A stretch of DNA of 64,000 nt, taken from positions 3,286,001 through 3,350,000 of the forward strand of contig NZ_CP132911.1 in assembly GCF_036320485.1 (NCBI RefSeq). Reading direction: 5' to 3'. Shown piece after piece: positions 1-9,654 of this stretch. How positions within the stretch are numbered: the first letter of the stretch is position 1; each line of letters starts with the position of its first letter. The notes under the pieces are model-generated. The model did no database searches. It had not been told where the DNA came from and saw only the letters and a program-made list of their open reading frames with translations. The DNA is from Dyella sp. A6 (lineage in GTDB: Bacteria > Pseudomonadota > Gammaproteobacteria > Xanthomonadales > Rhodanobacteraceae). A program made the position numbers and the translations under genes.

Positions 1-3000
1 CTGTGCGGCTTCGATCAATGGCAGGCCAAAGCCTTCCCCTTCCGAAGCGGCGACCAGACATGCGCTTGAGGCATAGACCTGCTCCAGGTACTCGTCGCTT
101 ATGCCTTCAAGCCAATGCAGCCTTCTGCCGAACTCCGGGTGCTTGCGCAAGCGCGCAGCCAGCTCATCGCTCTTCCAGCCCTGCTTGCCGACAATGACCA
201 GATTGAAAGCCTCGCCACGCCGCCACAGTGCATCGCAGGCATCGAGCACTGCAGAATGCCCCTTGCGTGGCTCAATGGTGCCGACCATGAGTAGGCTCGG
301 GCGTTCACGTAGGAGAGTCAGAATTTCAATGGCTCTCACGGGCATGCCACGACTCGGCGATGAGCTCTGGATATCAGCTCCATTATGAGACCAGCCGATG
401 CGGGGATGTTGAGTCCGGTGCCGTTCGTCAAGCCAGTCGCTAAAGTCACGCGCCACTGCTTTGGAAACGGCGATAACCGTATTTGCGCCGGCAATTGTTT
501 CAAGCCAATCCGCAAAACCGGCTTCTGCCCCTGCCGGAAAATGCTCCGGCATTCTTACACTAAGCAGATCGTGGATCAGGAATCCTACCGTTACACCCTG
601 AGCCATCATCTCTTCAAAGTACTTCCGATGTGCGGACACCACAAGCGGCTGAAGGTCCAAGCCAAAAAAAACATCACCAGAGCCAAACTCAACTGGCGCA
701 TCTTCAATATGCGCCCCGCCATGCCCGAAGAACTTCTCTGTAAACTTCCGCGCATAGCGATAACCTTGCGCATCAACTGACGCATATACAGGCTCCACTC
801 GGTAATTCTGCGGCGGATTATTGAACCACTCTCCAAGAATGCTGCGCACAACACGCTGTATACCTGTTCCAACATCTCTTTTGATTAGTTCTGAGACGTC
901 GACGAGAAACTGTTGTGAGCACACACCCTCGACCAATATGTCCTTGAGATGCTCCGCACTCTCGCTCCAGCTTAGCCAGTGCAAATTCTTGCTACGTGGA
1001 TGCTTTCCTGCAAGGTACAAGGCCAACCAATCAGTCAATGCGACTGCCAACTCCCGAGCATCAGCTCCACGAAAATAGTAAGCGTGGTCCCCAGCTACTT
1101 CGTGGAAAACCGGAATATCGCGCGCCACGATCGCAAGACCATGCTTAGCCGCCTCGACCAGCGAGAGGCCAAAGCCCTCGTTCAGACTGGCTGCGATCAG
1201 GCACGTACTGTACGCATAGATCTGCTCAAGATACTCGTCACTGATACCCCGCAGCCAGAACAGCCGATGTCCATTCTCGGGATGAGTTTCAATGCGTTTG
1301 GCCAACGCCTCCGTCTTCCATCCGGACTGGCCGACCAACACCAAGTTGACGTCTTCACCATCAGCCCAAAGCGCCTCGACAGCATCGAGGATCTGTTGCT
1401 GGCACTTGCGGGGTTCCAGGGTTGAAACGCAGAGGAAACTCGGTCGCGCACGCAATTTATCGAAAACCGAGTCAGCATCGTCTGGCAATCCCCTAGACGG
1501 AAGCGAGCCAGCGAGATCTCCACCTATGTGATTCCATTGCAAAGCAAACGCAGAATCTGTTGGCACATTCTCTTTCTTCAACCAATCAGCATAGGCCGAA
1601 GCGGTAGCCTCAGATATACATATCGCGCCATCTGTACCGGCAATCATGGCAAGCAGGCGAACATGATATGCGCTTAGGTCGCCTAACGAAAATAGTTCCG
1701 GAAACTGAATCGGCAACAGGTCATAGACAAGAAACTTGACCGTTACACCATCGGCTCGCAGTTGTCGATAGAAGTCCGCGTGTTTGAGCTGGACATGGTG
1801 CTGCAGGTCCAAACCGAAAAATATATCGCCACGCTGCCAGTCAATGATGCAGTCGTCTTCTTCCGCCGGCGCCTCGCCCAGAAGCTTCGCGGTAAAACGT
1901 CGCGCATAGCGATACCCCTGCTCCAGGGTCGCATAGACCGGCTCAACCGTATAACCGGCCGGTGGATTGGACAGCAGCGCAGCCAGGTAGCTGCGTACCA
2001 CACGCTGCACCCCGGTGGCAGCGTCGTGCTGACATAGCTCGGAAACATCCACCAGCAACTGACGCCTGATACCGTTCGTCTCGTTCTGGGCAAGTTTCCA
2101 GGCCAGGTCGAGCAGCGCCGAATCCGTCCAGCCACCTAACTCGCCGCCCAATGCATCGATCAGGGCGCCCCTGCCCCGGCCACGCCTGTGTGTAGGCCGC
2201 TGAGAACCCGCTATACAACGCTCCCAGGCCTCGAGTGCCCGTCGCGCGGTGATGTCCCAGGAGAACAACTTTGCCTGTTCCAGTCCATGCTTGCGCAAAG
2301 CCTGACGAAATGTCGGCGACGTGAGCACCTCACTCATTTTTCCGGTCATTGCCGCCTGATCGTTCGGATCGAACAGCGCAGCATCCCAACCAACCACCTC
2401 GGGCAGCGAGCTGGTATTCGCGGCGATCACCGGAGTGCCGCATGCCATCGCCTCCAGTGCCGGAAGCCCGAAGCCTTCGTGCAGCGATGGAAACACGAAC
2501 ATTACGGCATCGTTGTAGAGCCACAACAGCTCTTCATCACTAACGTAGCCCGTAAAGATCAGCTCGTCTTTACTTAACCCAGCTTTCTGCGCTTCTACTC
2601 GCAACTGCTCGACATTGCCGTCCGGCATTTTTCCCGCCAAGACCAGTTGATGCTTCGCACGCAACTCGTCAGATAAAGCAGCGTAGGCGCGGATCAAGCG
2701 AGGAAGATTCTTCCTTGGATCGCAGCCACCGGCATAAAGCACAAACTGACGCCAAATACAGAATTTGCTCTTCAGCGACGCACACGCAGCATTATCTAAT
2801 TTGAGTAATCGGAACTGCCCCTCTACCGCCGACCGCATATTGGTCACATGCGATGAACTTAGTGTGAGTGCATTGATCGCCTCTTGGCGAGAGAAATCGG
2901 AAATAGCCAAATAGCACGATGCGCGCCTCAGATAATCAATCCTTCTACGGTAATAATCAGCATAGCGGGGATTTGAATCTAGGTAGGCGGATGGATTTAG

Positions 3001-3426
3001 GAGCGGAATCAGATCATGCAACACCACACTTACTGGTGTCGAGTCATCAAATGTTCCAACACTAACAACAGCATCGTCTCCAAAACCTTCGAACAAGCTG
3101 ATAATGTGCACAAGATCCGGCCCAAGGCTTTCGATGAAAGCCTCTCGCATCCGCTCGGCAACTTTGATACGCGCTTCATTTTCTGCATGGATCGCGCACA
3201 GCGGCATGGCGGCATTCCAGACCCGAATAGCACCAACAGGCAACAAATCACGGAATGCATCACTAATTATGCGAACACTTTCAGGGAACGCGCCACTAAG
3301 CACCAGAATCAGTTCATGCTCCCCTCGATTTTTCGCCAGCGCCTGTACGAACGACATCGTATGGCGTCCAATACCCCGGAAGCGACTCTCCCCCTGAGCA
3401 CCCTGCATGTCGATGACAATACGCAT
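1..3426 (-). CDS. Three-domain glycosyltransferase (GT4-type), C-terminus cut by window edge
   Basis: The frame is open from the ATG at 3426 to the first base of the window, giving 1142 codons without a stop. The start overlaps the TGA of the upstream methyltransferase gene by one base (TGATG). Residues 1 to about 390 begin [11 protein letters not shown] and carry the GT4 donor-site signature [19 protein letters not shown]. Two further GT modules follow. Each begins with LVDVSEL, continues with TGVQRVVRS or TGIQRVVRS and EPVYA, and holds its own EGFGL motif: [12 protein letters not shown] near 1170 and [11 protein letters not shown] at the window edge. The second and third modules are about 381 residues apart and clearly homologous, so they arose by internal duplication. 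Known role of such proteins: sequential sugar addition to O-antigen or other surface glycan in the cytoplasm before export. Linkage and donors cannot be read from the sequence. It is the last gene seen of the wzm-wzt-fkbM operon. Confidence 0.88.
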   Translation of the reverse strand, partial: MRIVIDMQGAQGESRFRGIGRHTMSFVQALAKNRGEHELILVLSGAFPESVRIISDAFRDLLPVGAIRVWNAAMPLCAIHAENEARIKVAERMREAFIESLGPDLVHIISLFEGFGDDAVVSVGTFDDSTPVSVVLHDLIPLLNPSAYLDSNPRYADYYRRRIDYLRRASCYLAISDFSRQEAINALTLSSSHVTNMRSAVEGQFRLLKLDNAACASLKSKFCIWRQFVLYAGGCDPRKNLPRLIRAYAALSDELRAKHQLVLAGKMPDGNVEQLRVEAQKAGLSKDELIFTGYVSDEELLWLYNDAVMFVFPSLHEGFGLPALEAMACGTPVIAANTSSLPEVVGWDAALFDPNDQAAMTGKMSEVLTSPTFRQALRKHGLEQAKLFSWDITARRALEAWERCIAGSQRPTHRRGRGRGALIDALGGELGGWTDSALLDLAWKLAQNETNGIRRQLLVDVSELCQHDAATGVQRVVRSYLAALLSNPPAGYTVEPVYATLEQGYRYARRFTAKLLGEAPAEEDDCIIDWQRGDIFFGLDLQHHVQLKHADFYRQLRADGVTVKFLVYDLLPIQFPELFSLGDLSAYHVRLLAMIAGTDGAICISEATASAYADWLKKENVPTDSAFALQWNHIGGDLAGSLPSRGLPDDADSVFDKLRARPSFLCVSTLEPRKCQQQILDAVEALWADGEDVNLVLVGQSGWKTEALAKRIETHPENGHRLFWLRGISDEYLEQIYAYSTCLIAASLNEGFGLSLVEAAKHGLAIVARDIPVFHEVAGDHAYYFRGADARELAVALTDWLALYLAGKHPRSKNLHWLSWSESAEHLKDILVEGVCSQQFLVDVSELIKRDVGTGIQRVVRSILGEWFNNPPQNYRVEPVYASVDAQGYRYARKFTEKFFGHGGAHIEDAPVEFGSGDVFFGLDLQPLVVSAHRKYFEEMMAQGVTVGFLIHDLLSVRMPEHFPAGAEAGFADWLETIAGANTVIAVSKAVARDFSDWLDERHRTQHPRIGWSHNGADIQSSSPSRGMPVRAIEILTLLRERPSLLMVGTIEPRKGHSAVLDACDALWRRGEAFNLVIVGKQGWKSDELAARLRKHPEFGRRLHWLEGISDEYLEQVYASSACLVAASEGEGFGLPLIEAAQ
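30..2035 (-). repeat. Internal duplication of glycosyltransferase modules, offset about 1143 bp
   Basis: Bases near 28-120 align with 1171-1262, and bases near 600-900 align with 1740-2040, at a constant offset of about 1143 bp. The match is clear at protein level ([10 protein letters not shown] against [17 protein letters not shown] against EPRKCQQ) and diverged at DNA level. This is an old duplication of a whole GT module rather than a recent repeat. Confidence 0.8.
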
Positions 3427-5039
3427 CAATCCCGCCCTCCTGCGGATCGCTGTACCTGCTGCAAGTGCGCGTATATCTTTCTTACGCGCAAGGGGGTCGC
3501 ATCCAAGTTCAATCCGCCACCATTGGGTGACTGATGTTCCTCGGCATGGGATGAGGGTGTCGTCATTGGATCCGTCTCATCAACCAGCTTGGCATTCAGT
3601 GCTATCACGCGTAAGCGGCGATGCATGAGTGGCCAGCGATTCGTTTGCCGGACAAACCAGGCTCTCAACACCGGGCGCGCAAGCACTGTGCCCATCAAGG
3701 CTAGCAGGAGGGGACGCAGCAGGTGCTTGAGTTGTCTGAGCGTGGCACGAAACGAGCGCCGCCCAAGCGCATATTCACCGCGCAACAGACGGTGCACACC
3801 GCGCACCGGTCGCGTGACACGCCAGGAACGACTTCTGAGGATGGCCCCGAATCGTGCTTCGCTGTCTTCGGCCACAACCCGCCAACGGTCACGTTCGGCA
3901 TATGCCTCGGACTGTTCGGCACGCAACCGAGCCTCGTTGGCCGATGCCTGTTCGACCTGACGGGCACACTCCTCCCGCAACTTGGCCTCATTAGCCAACG
4001 CCTGTTCCGCCTGCCGGGCGCATTCGGCACGCACCCACGCTTCGTTGGCCGATGCCTGCGCGACCTGCCGGGCACACTCCCCCCGCAACTTGGCCTCATT
4101 CGCTGACGCCTGTTCCGTCAATCTGGCGTACTCGGAACGAAGCCTGACACTCTCAGCAACCTCAAGGTCGATCTGCTGCCGAAGCTCACCCAATGCATGT
4201 CTGTGGTCAATCAGCGCAAGCTCTCGACGCTCGTTCTCGGAATCAAGAAAACGGGCCCTGGCGTCGATCTCCCGTGCCTGATTCTCAAGTTCAGCTGCCC
4301 TCACTGTCAGATGATGACATGGGCCCTGCGTACCCACTAATTTGAAATCGTCGAAGACGCAAGGCGGGTACTGGAAAGCTTCGAGCAATTCCGCGTGCTC
4401 CTCGGCCACATAAAACCGATTAAGCCCATCGAAATAGGCGAACAGATACCCCTTACTAGTCAGCAAGGACTCCCACTCCGAATGATTCTCCCGCGGCTTT
4501 ATTCGTTGATCCCTCTCCATGGGATTCATTGGCAGAGTGCTTTCTACTACTACAACCCAAGGACGCACTGACGCCTTCTGCCATCCCTCAAGGACTAGTT
4601 TTTCGGCACCTTCGACATCAATTTTCAGCCAATGCAACGGTTCGTCGTGAAAGCGCGCCAGCACTTCATCGAGTGTAAGCATCGGCACCAGACGAGATAC
4701 CACCCCAAGACCGGCCAACTTATGCCGGTCAGCGATCTGCGGCTGCAACGTCGAAAGCCCGGTACCCTCGATATCGAAAAACTCGATGACGCCACTTTTC
4801 TTACCAAGCGCCACCTCGAGCACAGCATCCCCCGGGCGTGCCTGCCGCAGCTTTTCTGCATAGTCGAGATTGGGCTCAACATGAATGCCACGCCAGCCGC
4901 GTTCGTAGAACGCCATACTGACTGAGAATTCGACTGGATCCTGAGCGCCGATGTCAAGATAGTGTCCATCCTGTACATCCCCCAGTGCCCGCCAGAGCAT
5001 AAGGTCCTCGAAATTCTGGGCGTAGGAAGTAAAGCTCAT
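3426..5039 (-). CDS. FkbM-family methyltransferase with coiled-coil C-terminal extension
   Basis: The protein is 537 residues. Residues 1-230 form an FkbM-type SAM-dependent methyltransferase: HYLDIGAQDP (26-35) is the SAM-binding loop, VEPN lies near 54-57, and LKIDVEGAEK (138-147) is the family hallmark. Residues 245-395 are Glu/Ala/Arg-rich coiled coil and include four 18-residue repeats (about 307-376). A basic tail with one hydrophobic stretch (LLLALMG, about 444-450) follows. It sits between wzt and the glycosyltransferase, overlapping wzt by four bases (ATGA) and the glycosyltransferase by one. FkbM proteins O-methylate sugars. In O-antigen clusters exported by ABC transporters, coiled-coil proteins with a methyl-transfer domain can cap the chain and set its length, as WbdD does. 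A similar role here is inference. The basic tail could bind the membrane. Confidence 0.85.
   Translation of the reverse strand: MSFTSYAQNFEDLMLWRALGDVQDGHYLDIGAQDPVEFSVSMAFYERGWRGIHVEPNLDYAEKLRQARPGDAVLEVALGKKSGVIEFFDIEGTGLSTLQPQIADRHKLAGLGVVSRLVPMLTLDEVLARFHDEPLHWLKIDVEGAEKLVLEGWQKASVRPWVVVVESTLPMNPMERDQRIKPRENHSEWESLLTSKGYLFAYFDGLNRFYVAEEHAELLEAFQYPPCVFDDFKLVGTQGPCHHLTVRAAELENQAREIDARARFLDSENERRELALIDHRHALGELRQQIDLEVAESVRLRSEYARLTEQASANEAKLRGECARQVAQASANEAWVRAECARQAEQALANEAKLREECARQVEQASANEARLRAEQSEAYAERDRWRVVAEDSEARFGAILRSRSWRVTRPVRGVHRLLRGEYALGRRSFRATLRQLKHLLRPLLLALMGTVLARPVLRAWFVRQTNRWPLMHRRLRVIALNAKLVDETDPMTTPSSHAEEHQSPNGGGLNLDATPLRVRKIYAHLQQVQRSAGGRD
3908..4121 (-). repeat. Four tandem 54-bp units coding for coiled-coil repeats
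   Basis: Four consecutive 18-residue units of the pattern QxEQASANEAKLRxECAR are encoded here inside the FkbM-family gene. Adjacent units are close to identical in DNA (for example the recurring cgcaacttggcctcatt), so the copy number could change by slippage or recombination and alter the length of the coiled coil. Confidence 0.85.
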
Positions 5040-6265
5040 AGAGTGCTGATCGTGATTTCAGGGTCAATCCACGCCATGCCCGTAAAATGCGGCTTTCGTA
5101 TATTGATGACATTGAATACCAGCGCGAGATCGCGCCATTCATAATTGTTTACTGTGTGTACATCCCGGTCCGTCAGTGCAGTCTGCACCGAATAAGTCCC
5201 CGGCCCCAGGTTGGCAGGAAAAGCAAATTCGAAACGAATCCTGCTTCCCGCCCGGACATTCGTCAGCACACAATTCTTCAGGTGGGTGTTGGTGCCGTAC
5301 ACCACCTGACCAAGGCGGTCCTTGATGCCATAACCCAGCACCAGCTTTTCCAGGTCTTCACGACACTCGACCTCGACCATCAGTTTGACGCGCTGCCCCA
5401 CATCCACCACCTCGAGGCGTCGCCCATCGGTATCGAGCATGGCGATATCGGTGACCGTCGCATCTCCGGTACCGGAGATGGTCTGGACCTTGCCACTCTC
5501 GTGCTCGACCTGGCGAACCGTCTGCCCCTCGTTCGCATTCTCGGCAAGCATGGCGTTGTAGTAATCCATGACGGCTTCGGGCGAGCCCTCCATGGCCAGT
5601 TTACCGGCCATCAGCAGGATCGCCCTGTCGCACACGGCCTGGATGGCGTCCTTGCTGTGCGACACAATCAGCAGCGTGGTGCCCAATTCGCGGTATTCAC
5701 GAATCCGCGCAAAGCTCTTGTGCTGGAAATAGGTATCGCCGACCGACAACGCCTCATCAACAATCAGGATATCCGGCCGGATCGCAGTGGCCACACTGAA
5801 CGCAAGACGCATCTGCATGCCACTGGAATACACGCGTACCGGTTGGTCGATGTAATCGCCAATCTCGGCAAAGGCCTCGATCTCCGGCATCAGCCGAACG
5901 AGCTCCTCCGGCGTATAGCCCAGAAGCTGCCCCGCCATGATCGCGTTCTGGCGCCCGGTAAAATCCGGATGGAAGCCCATCCCAAGTTCGAGCAGCGCCG
6001 CCACCCGGCCCTGCAGGTGCACTGAGCCGGTGGTCGGCTGCACGGTCCCGGTGATGATCTTGAGCAGCGTACTCTTGCCGGCACCATTCAGGCCAACGAT
6101 GCCGATGGCGTCGCCAGGCTGGACTGTGAAACTAATATCCTCCAGCACCCATTTTTTTATGTGATGCGCCTTTTGGGTCAGCGATACCCATTCCATGAAG
6201 CGCGCCCAGAGCGACGGGTACTGCCGGTACGCCTTACCCACTTTGCTGACGGAAATAGTACTCAT
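5036..6265 (-). CDS. wzt: O-antigen ABC transporter ATP-binding subunit with Wzt C-terminal domain
   Basis: The protein is 409 residues. Residues 1-245 are an ABC ATPase: Walker A GLNGAGKST (58-66), signature YSSGMQMRL (146-154), Walker B ILIVDEA (166-172) and a switch histidine in LLIVSHS. Residues from about 260 to the end form the extra beta-sandwich domain typical of Wzt proteins, which in known cases recognises the finished O-polysaccharide. With Wzm it exports undecaprenyl-linked polysaccharide across the inner membrane. The start codon shares a base with the wzm stop (TGATG), so the two are translationally coupled. The length is normal for a Wzt that carries the substrate domain. Confidence 0.93.
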   Translation of the reverse strand: MSTISVSKVGKAYRQYPSLWARFMEWVSLTQKAHHIKKWVLEDISFTVQPGDAIGIVGLNGAGKSTLLKIITGTVQPTTGSVHLQGRVAALLELGMGFHPDFTGRQNAIMAGQLLGYTPEELVRLMPEIEAFAEIGDYIDQPVRVYSSGMQMRLAFSVATAIRPDILIVDEALSVGDTYFQHKSFARIREYRELGTTLLIVSHSKDAIQAVCDRAILLMAGKLAMEGSPEAVMDYYNAMLAENANEGQTVRQVEHESGKVQTISGTGDATVTDIAMLDTDGRRLEVVDVGQRVKLMVEVECREDLEKLVLGYGIKDRLGQVVYGTNTHLKNCVLTNVRAGSRIRFEFAFPANLGPGTYSVQTALTDRDVHTVNNYEWRDLALVFNVINIRKPHFTGMAWIDPEITISTL

Positions 6266-7059
6266 CAGAGTTCATCCACCATTTCGCCGACATGACGCCG
6301 GAACAGATAAAGACCCAGCGCACAAAGTGCCAACGAAAATGCAGCTATTGGCCACAAGTGCGCCCAGCTCGGCCAAACAGAACGAAGAAATACCTGCTGA
6401 TAACCTTCAATCAGAACGGCCATTGGGTTCAGTAGTTCAAAGCGTTTCATCGAAGCCGGAAGAATATTGCTGACATATACAATCGGCGTCAACCAGAACC
6501 AAAATTGTAGAACGATTCCATAGAACTGACCAACATCCCTGAAAAAGACATTGAGAACACCAATAACAACACCGAGGCCAATCGAAAAAAGCAACTCAAT
6601 AGCAAGCAGAGGAAACATTCCAAAGAATGCAAACCCCGGAAAGTGACCCGACACTAGAAGAAAGGCAAGAAAAAGACCAAATATAATTGCAAAATTTATT
6701 AGTGAACTCAATGTCACAATAATTGGAAGACAAAGCCTTGGAAAGCTTAACTTCTTAATTAGATTTGCATTATCTATAAATACATTCTGCATGCGCCCGG
6801 ACAACTCAGTAAACAATCCCCACGGCAGAACACCAGCGCAAAGATATACGCTATAGGCAAAACGACCAGTAGCCCCAGACAACCTAGCGTGCATGATCCC
6901 AGCAAGTACCAGGGTATAAACCAAGATCATCGCCAGCGGATTCAACACGACCCAGGCCGCACCGAGCATGGAATTTCTATACTTGTTTTGAAACTCGCGC
7001 TTGACACTACCCATCACAAACGCTCGATAACGCCATAGAGTGCCGAACATTGCTTTCAT
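6265..7059 (-). CDS. wzm: O-antigen ABC transporter permease (ABC-2 type)
   Basis: The protein is 264 residues with about six hydrophobic segments and an N-terminal amphipathic stretch (FVMGSVKREFQNKYRNS) typical of Wzm/TagG permeases. It forms the membrane channel with Wzt. It is the first gene of the minus-strand operon wzm-wzt-fkbM-glycosyltransferase. The coding sequence is visibly AT-richer than metB and rfbB on its right, with runs such as tataattgcaaaatttatta. That suggests the export genes came with the O-antigen island by transfer. Confidence 0.93.
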   Translation of the reverse strand: MKAMFGTLWRYRAFVMGSVKREFQNKYRNSMLGAAWVVLNPLAMILVYTLVLAGIMHARLSGATGRFAYSVYLCAGVLPWGLFTELSGRMQNVFIDNANLIKKLSFPRLCLPIIVTLSSLINFAIIFGLFLAFLLVSGHFPGFAFFGMFPLLAIELLFSIGLGVVIGVLNVFFRDVGQFYGIVLQFWFWLTPIVYVSNILPASMKRFELLNPMAVLIEGYQQVFLRSVWPSWAHLWPIAAFSLALCALGLYLFRRHVGEMVDEL

Positions 7060-7256
7060 AGATTTATTCCACCGCAGCCATATTTAAACTCCGTCCGACC
7101 GCAGTCGAGATCATGCCTCGGCCGCATCAGAGAGACCACTCCCGCGCCCACACTAGATGCAGATTAGCAAATACACTAATTTAACTGCGCCATTTAAAGA
7201 TTCCATGCTTTGATGTTTCCCTAATCAGTTTAGGTCGCGGCTTCTCGACTAGGCAT
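7060..7256. promoter_or_regulatory. AT-rich intergenic region upstream of wzm
   Basis: This 197-bp gap separates metB from wzm, both on the minus strand. It is AT-rich (for example around 7160-7240) and must hold the promoter for the export operon. No convincing -35/-10 pair, terminator hairpin or JUMPstart element could be fixed by eye. Confidence 0.4.
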
Positions 7257-8426
7257 TTAGTTCCCTAGAGCAACTTCCAGCTCACACTTCAGATCCGCAA
7301 CATCTTCTACACCCACCGAAAGCCGCACCAACCCGTCACTAATGCCCAGCCGCTTGCGCATAGCCGTCGGCACCGACGCGTGCGTCATGATCGCAGGATG
7401 CTCGATCAGGCTTTCGACACCGCCCAACGATTCGGCCAGCGAAAACAGATGGCAGCCTTCCAGCATACGGCAGGCTCGCTTAAGGCCACCTTTCACCTCG
7501 ATGCTGATGATGCCGCCGAAGCCGTCCATCTGGCGGCGTGCCAGGGCATGCTGCGGGTGCGACTTAAGCCCGGGGTAGATCACGCGCTCCACCGCTTCGT
7601 GCTTTTCCAGCCACTTGGCCAATTCCAGTGCGCTGGCGCAGTGCTCGCGCATGCGCAGGTGCAGTGTCTTCAGGCCACGCATGGCCAGGAAGGCATCGAA
7701 AGGACCGGCGATGGCACCGACCGAGTTCTGCAGGAAGGCCATCTGTTCGGCCAGTTCCTTGTTGCCCGCTACCACGATGCCACCCACCATGTCCGAGTGA
7801 CCGTTGAGGTACTTGGTGGCCGAATGCAGCACCAGGTCGGCACCGAATTCCAGCGGGCGCTGCACCATCGGCGAACAGAAGGTGTTGTCGACGACCAGGA
7901 TCAGGCCATGCTTTTTCGCAAATGCGGCAACCTTGGCCAGGTCGACCAGCTTCAGCATGGGGTTGGTCGGGGTCTCGGCCCAGATCATCCGGGTAGTGGG
8001 CTTCAGCGCCGCCTTCAGGGCCTTGTTGTCGTTGAGGTCGACAAAGCTGAAATCCAGGCCGGCCGAGCGGCGACGCACCCGTTCGAACAGGCGGTAGGTA
8101 CCGCCGTACAGGTCGTCCATGGCGATCACGTGACTGCCCGAATCGAGCAGGTCCAGCACCGTGGCTGCCGCAGCCAGGCCGGAGCCGAACGCGAAACCGG
8201 CCACGCCACCTTCCAAGTCGGCCACGCAACGCTCGTAGGCCATGCGCGTCGGGTTCTGCGTGCGCGAGTATTCGTAGCCCTTGTGCTTGCCAGGGCTTTC
8301 CTGCACGTACGTGGAGGTGGCGTAAATCGGCGTCATGATGGCGCCGGTGCTGGGGTCGGGTTGCTGGCCAGCATGGATGGCACGGGTACCGAGCCCAAAG
8401 TTCGCAACAGCGGATTTCTTGGTCAT
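7257..8426 (-). CDS. metB: Cystathionine gamma-synthase / gamma-lyase family PLP enzyme
   Basis: The protein is 389 residues from the ATG at 8426 (MTKKSAVANF); an in-frame ATG lies four codons upstream at 8438. It belongs to the Cys/Met-metabolism PLP family: YEYSRTQNPTR (51-61) contacts the cofactor phosphate of the neighbouring subunit, and K205 in SATKYLNGH forms the Schiff base. Family reaction: O-succinyl- or O-acetylhomoserine plus cysteine to cystathionine, or the gamma-lyase direction. The two cannot be told apart reliably from sequence. A cystathionine beta-synthase gene lies 23 kb away, so a gamma-lyase role in reverse transsulfuration is possible. In Xanthomonas the O-antigen cluster also lies beside metB, which matches this layout. 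Confidence 0.88.
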   Translation of the reverse strand: MTKKSAVANFGLGTRAIHAGQQPDPSTGAIMTPIYATSTYVQESPGKHKGYEYSRTQNPTRMAYERCVADLEGGVAGFAFGSGLAAAATVLDLLDSGSHVIAMDDLYGGTYRLFERVRRRSAGLDFSFVDLNDNKALKAALKPTTRMIWAETPTNPMLKLVDLAKVAAFAKKHGLILVVDNTFCSPMVQRPLEFGADLVLHSATKYLNGHSDMVGGIVVAGNKELAEQMAFLQNSVGAIAGPFDAFLAMRGLKTLHLRMREHCASALELAKWLEKHEAVERVIYPGLKSHPQHALARRQMDGFGGIISIEVKGGLKRACRMLEGCHLFSLAESLGGVESLIEHPAIMTHASVPTAMRKRLGISDGLVRLSVGVEDVADLKCELEVALGN

Positions 8427-8604
8427 GACAGGGATCATATGGCCGCAGGGAGACTGGAGCGGACACAGAGTCGTCCAGTCGATCCGCCATTCTAGCCGGG
8501 AAATCCACACGCGGCCTTAACCCACGCCGGGAACTGGCTTGGGCGCGTCATCGGGCCATGCCACAATGCCGACCTGCTTTTGTGTGGCGGCTGAAATTGT
8601 GCTT
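8427..8604. promoter_or_regulatory. Divergent promoter region between metB and rfbB
   Basis: This 178-bp space lies between divergently transcribed metB and rfbB and must carry both promoters. No clear hairpin, SAM-riboswitch-like structure or operator palindrome is seen. The rfbB start at 8605 follows the stretch ctgaaattgtgctt, which has no strong Shine-Dalgarno. Confidence 0.4.
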
Positions 8605-9654
8605 ATGAAAACACTTTTCGTCACCGGCGGCGCCGGCTTCATCGGCGCCAATTTCGTGCTGCAGGCTGTCGCCGACGGATTGCGCGTCATCAACCTCGAC
8701 AAGCTGACCTACGCGGGCAACCTCGACACGCTGACGCAACTGGATGGTGACGAACGTCACATATTCGTGCAGGGCGACATCGGTGACCGCGCACTGGTCG
8801 CCCGGTTGCTGAACGAGCACCGCCCCGACGCCATCGTCAATTTCGCCGCTGAATCACATGTCGATCGCTCGATCGACGGCCCCGCCGAATTCGTGCAGAC
8901 CAATGTGGTCGGCACGCTGGGCCTGCTCGAGTGCGCACGTGACTACTGGCGCGGTCTGGAAGACGACACCCGCGACGACTTCCGCGTCCTGCATGTGTCC
9001 ACCGACGAGGTGTATGGCTCACTGGGTGCGGACGGCAAGTTCACCGAAACCACGCCGTACGCGCCCAACTCACCGTATTCGGCCTCCAAGGCCGCTTCGG
9101 ACCACCTTGTGCGCGCCTTCCACCACACCTACGGCCTGCCCACGCTCACCACCAACTGCTCGAACAACTACGGCCCCTACCAGTTTCCCGAGAAGCTGAT
9201 TCCGCTGGTCATCCAGAAGGCGCTGGCAGGCGAACCGCTGCCCGTCTACGGCGACGGCATGAATATCCGCGACTGGTTGTTCGTGGGCGATCACTGCAGC
9301 GCCATCCGCCGCGTGCTCGAGGCCGGCGAAGTGGGCGAAACCTACAATGTGGGCGGCAATGCCGAACGCGAGAACATCACCGTGGTGAAGGCCATCTGCG
9401 CACTGCTGGACCAGCGCAAGCCGCTGGCCGATGGCCGTGCCCGCGAGTCGCTGATCACCTTCGTGAAGGACCGCCCGGGCCACGACCGCCGCTACGCTAT
9501 CGATTCGTCGAAGCTGCAGCGCGAACTGGGCTGGCGGCCCTCGCAGACCTTCGAGAGCGGCATCGCGCAGACGGTGGACTGGTATCTCGATCACCAGCCG
9601 TGGATCCAGCGCGTGCTCGACGGCAGCTACCGGATGGAGCGACTGGGCCAATGA
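8605..9654 (+). CDS. rfbB: dTDP-glucose 4,6-dehydratase
   Basis: The protein is 349 residues from the ATG at 8605. It is an extended short-chain dehydrogenase: NAD-binding GGAGFIG (8-14), TDEVYG (133-138, with the Thr-Asp-Glu catalytic triad) and YSASK (158-162). It converts dTDP-glucose to dTDP-4-keto-6-deoxyglucose, the shared precursor of dTDP-rhamnose and of 4-amino-sugars such as those made by WecE-type enzymes. It opens the plus-strand operon rfbBACD-manC and overlaps rfbA by four bases (ATGA). An upstream in-frame ATG at 8539 would add 22 residues that do not match the family, so the later start is preferred. Confidence 0.96.
   Translation: MKTLFVTGGAGFIGANFVLQAVADGLRVINLDKLTYAGNLDTLTQLDGDERHIFVQGDIGDRALVARLLNEHRPDAIVNFAAESHVDRSIDGPAEFVQTNVVGTLGLLECARDYWRGLEDDTRDDFRVLHVSTDEVYGSLGADGKFTETTPYAPNSPYSASKAASDHLVRAFHHTYGLPTLTTNCSNNYGPYQFPEKLIPLVIQKALAGEPLPVYGDGMNIRDWLFVGDHCSAIRRVLEAGEVGETYNVGGNAERENITVVKAICALLDQRKPLADGRARESLITFVKDRPGHDRRYAIDSSKLQRELGWRPSQTFESGIAQTVDWYLDHQPWIQRVLDGSYRMERLGQ

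Noticed and set aside
5087..6025. A 312-residue plus-strand ORF opposite wzt
   Set aside because: It is the complement of wzt with no ribosome site and shows the His/Gln/Arg bias of antisense frames.
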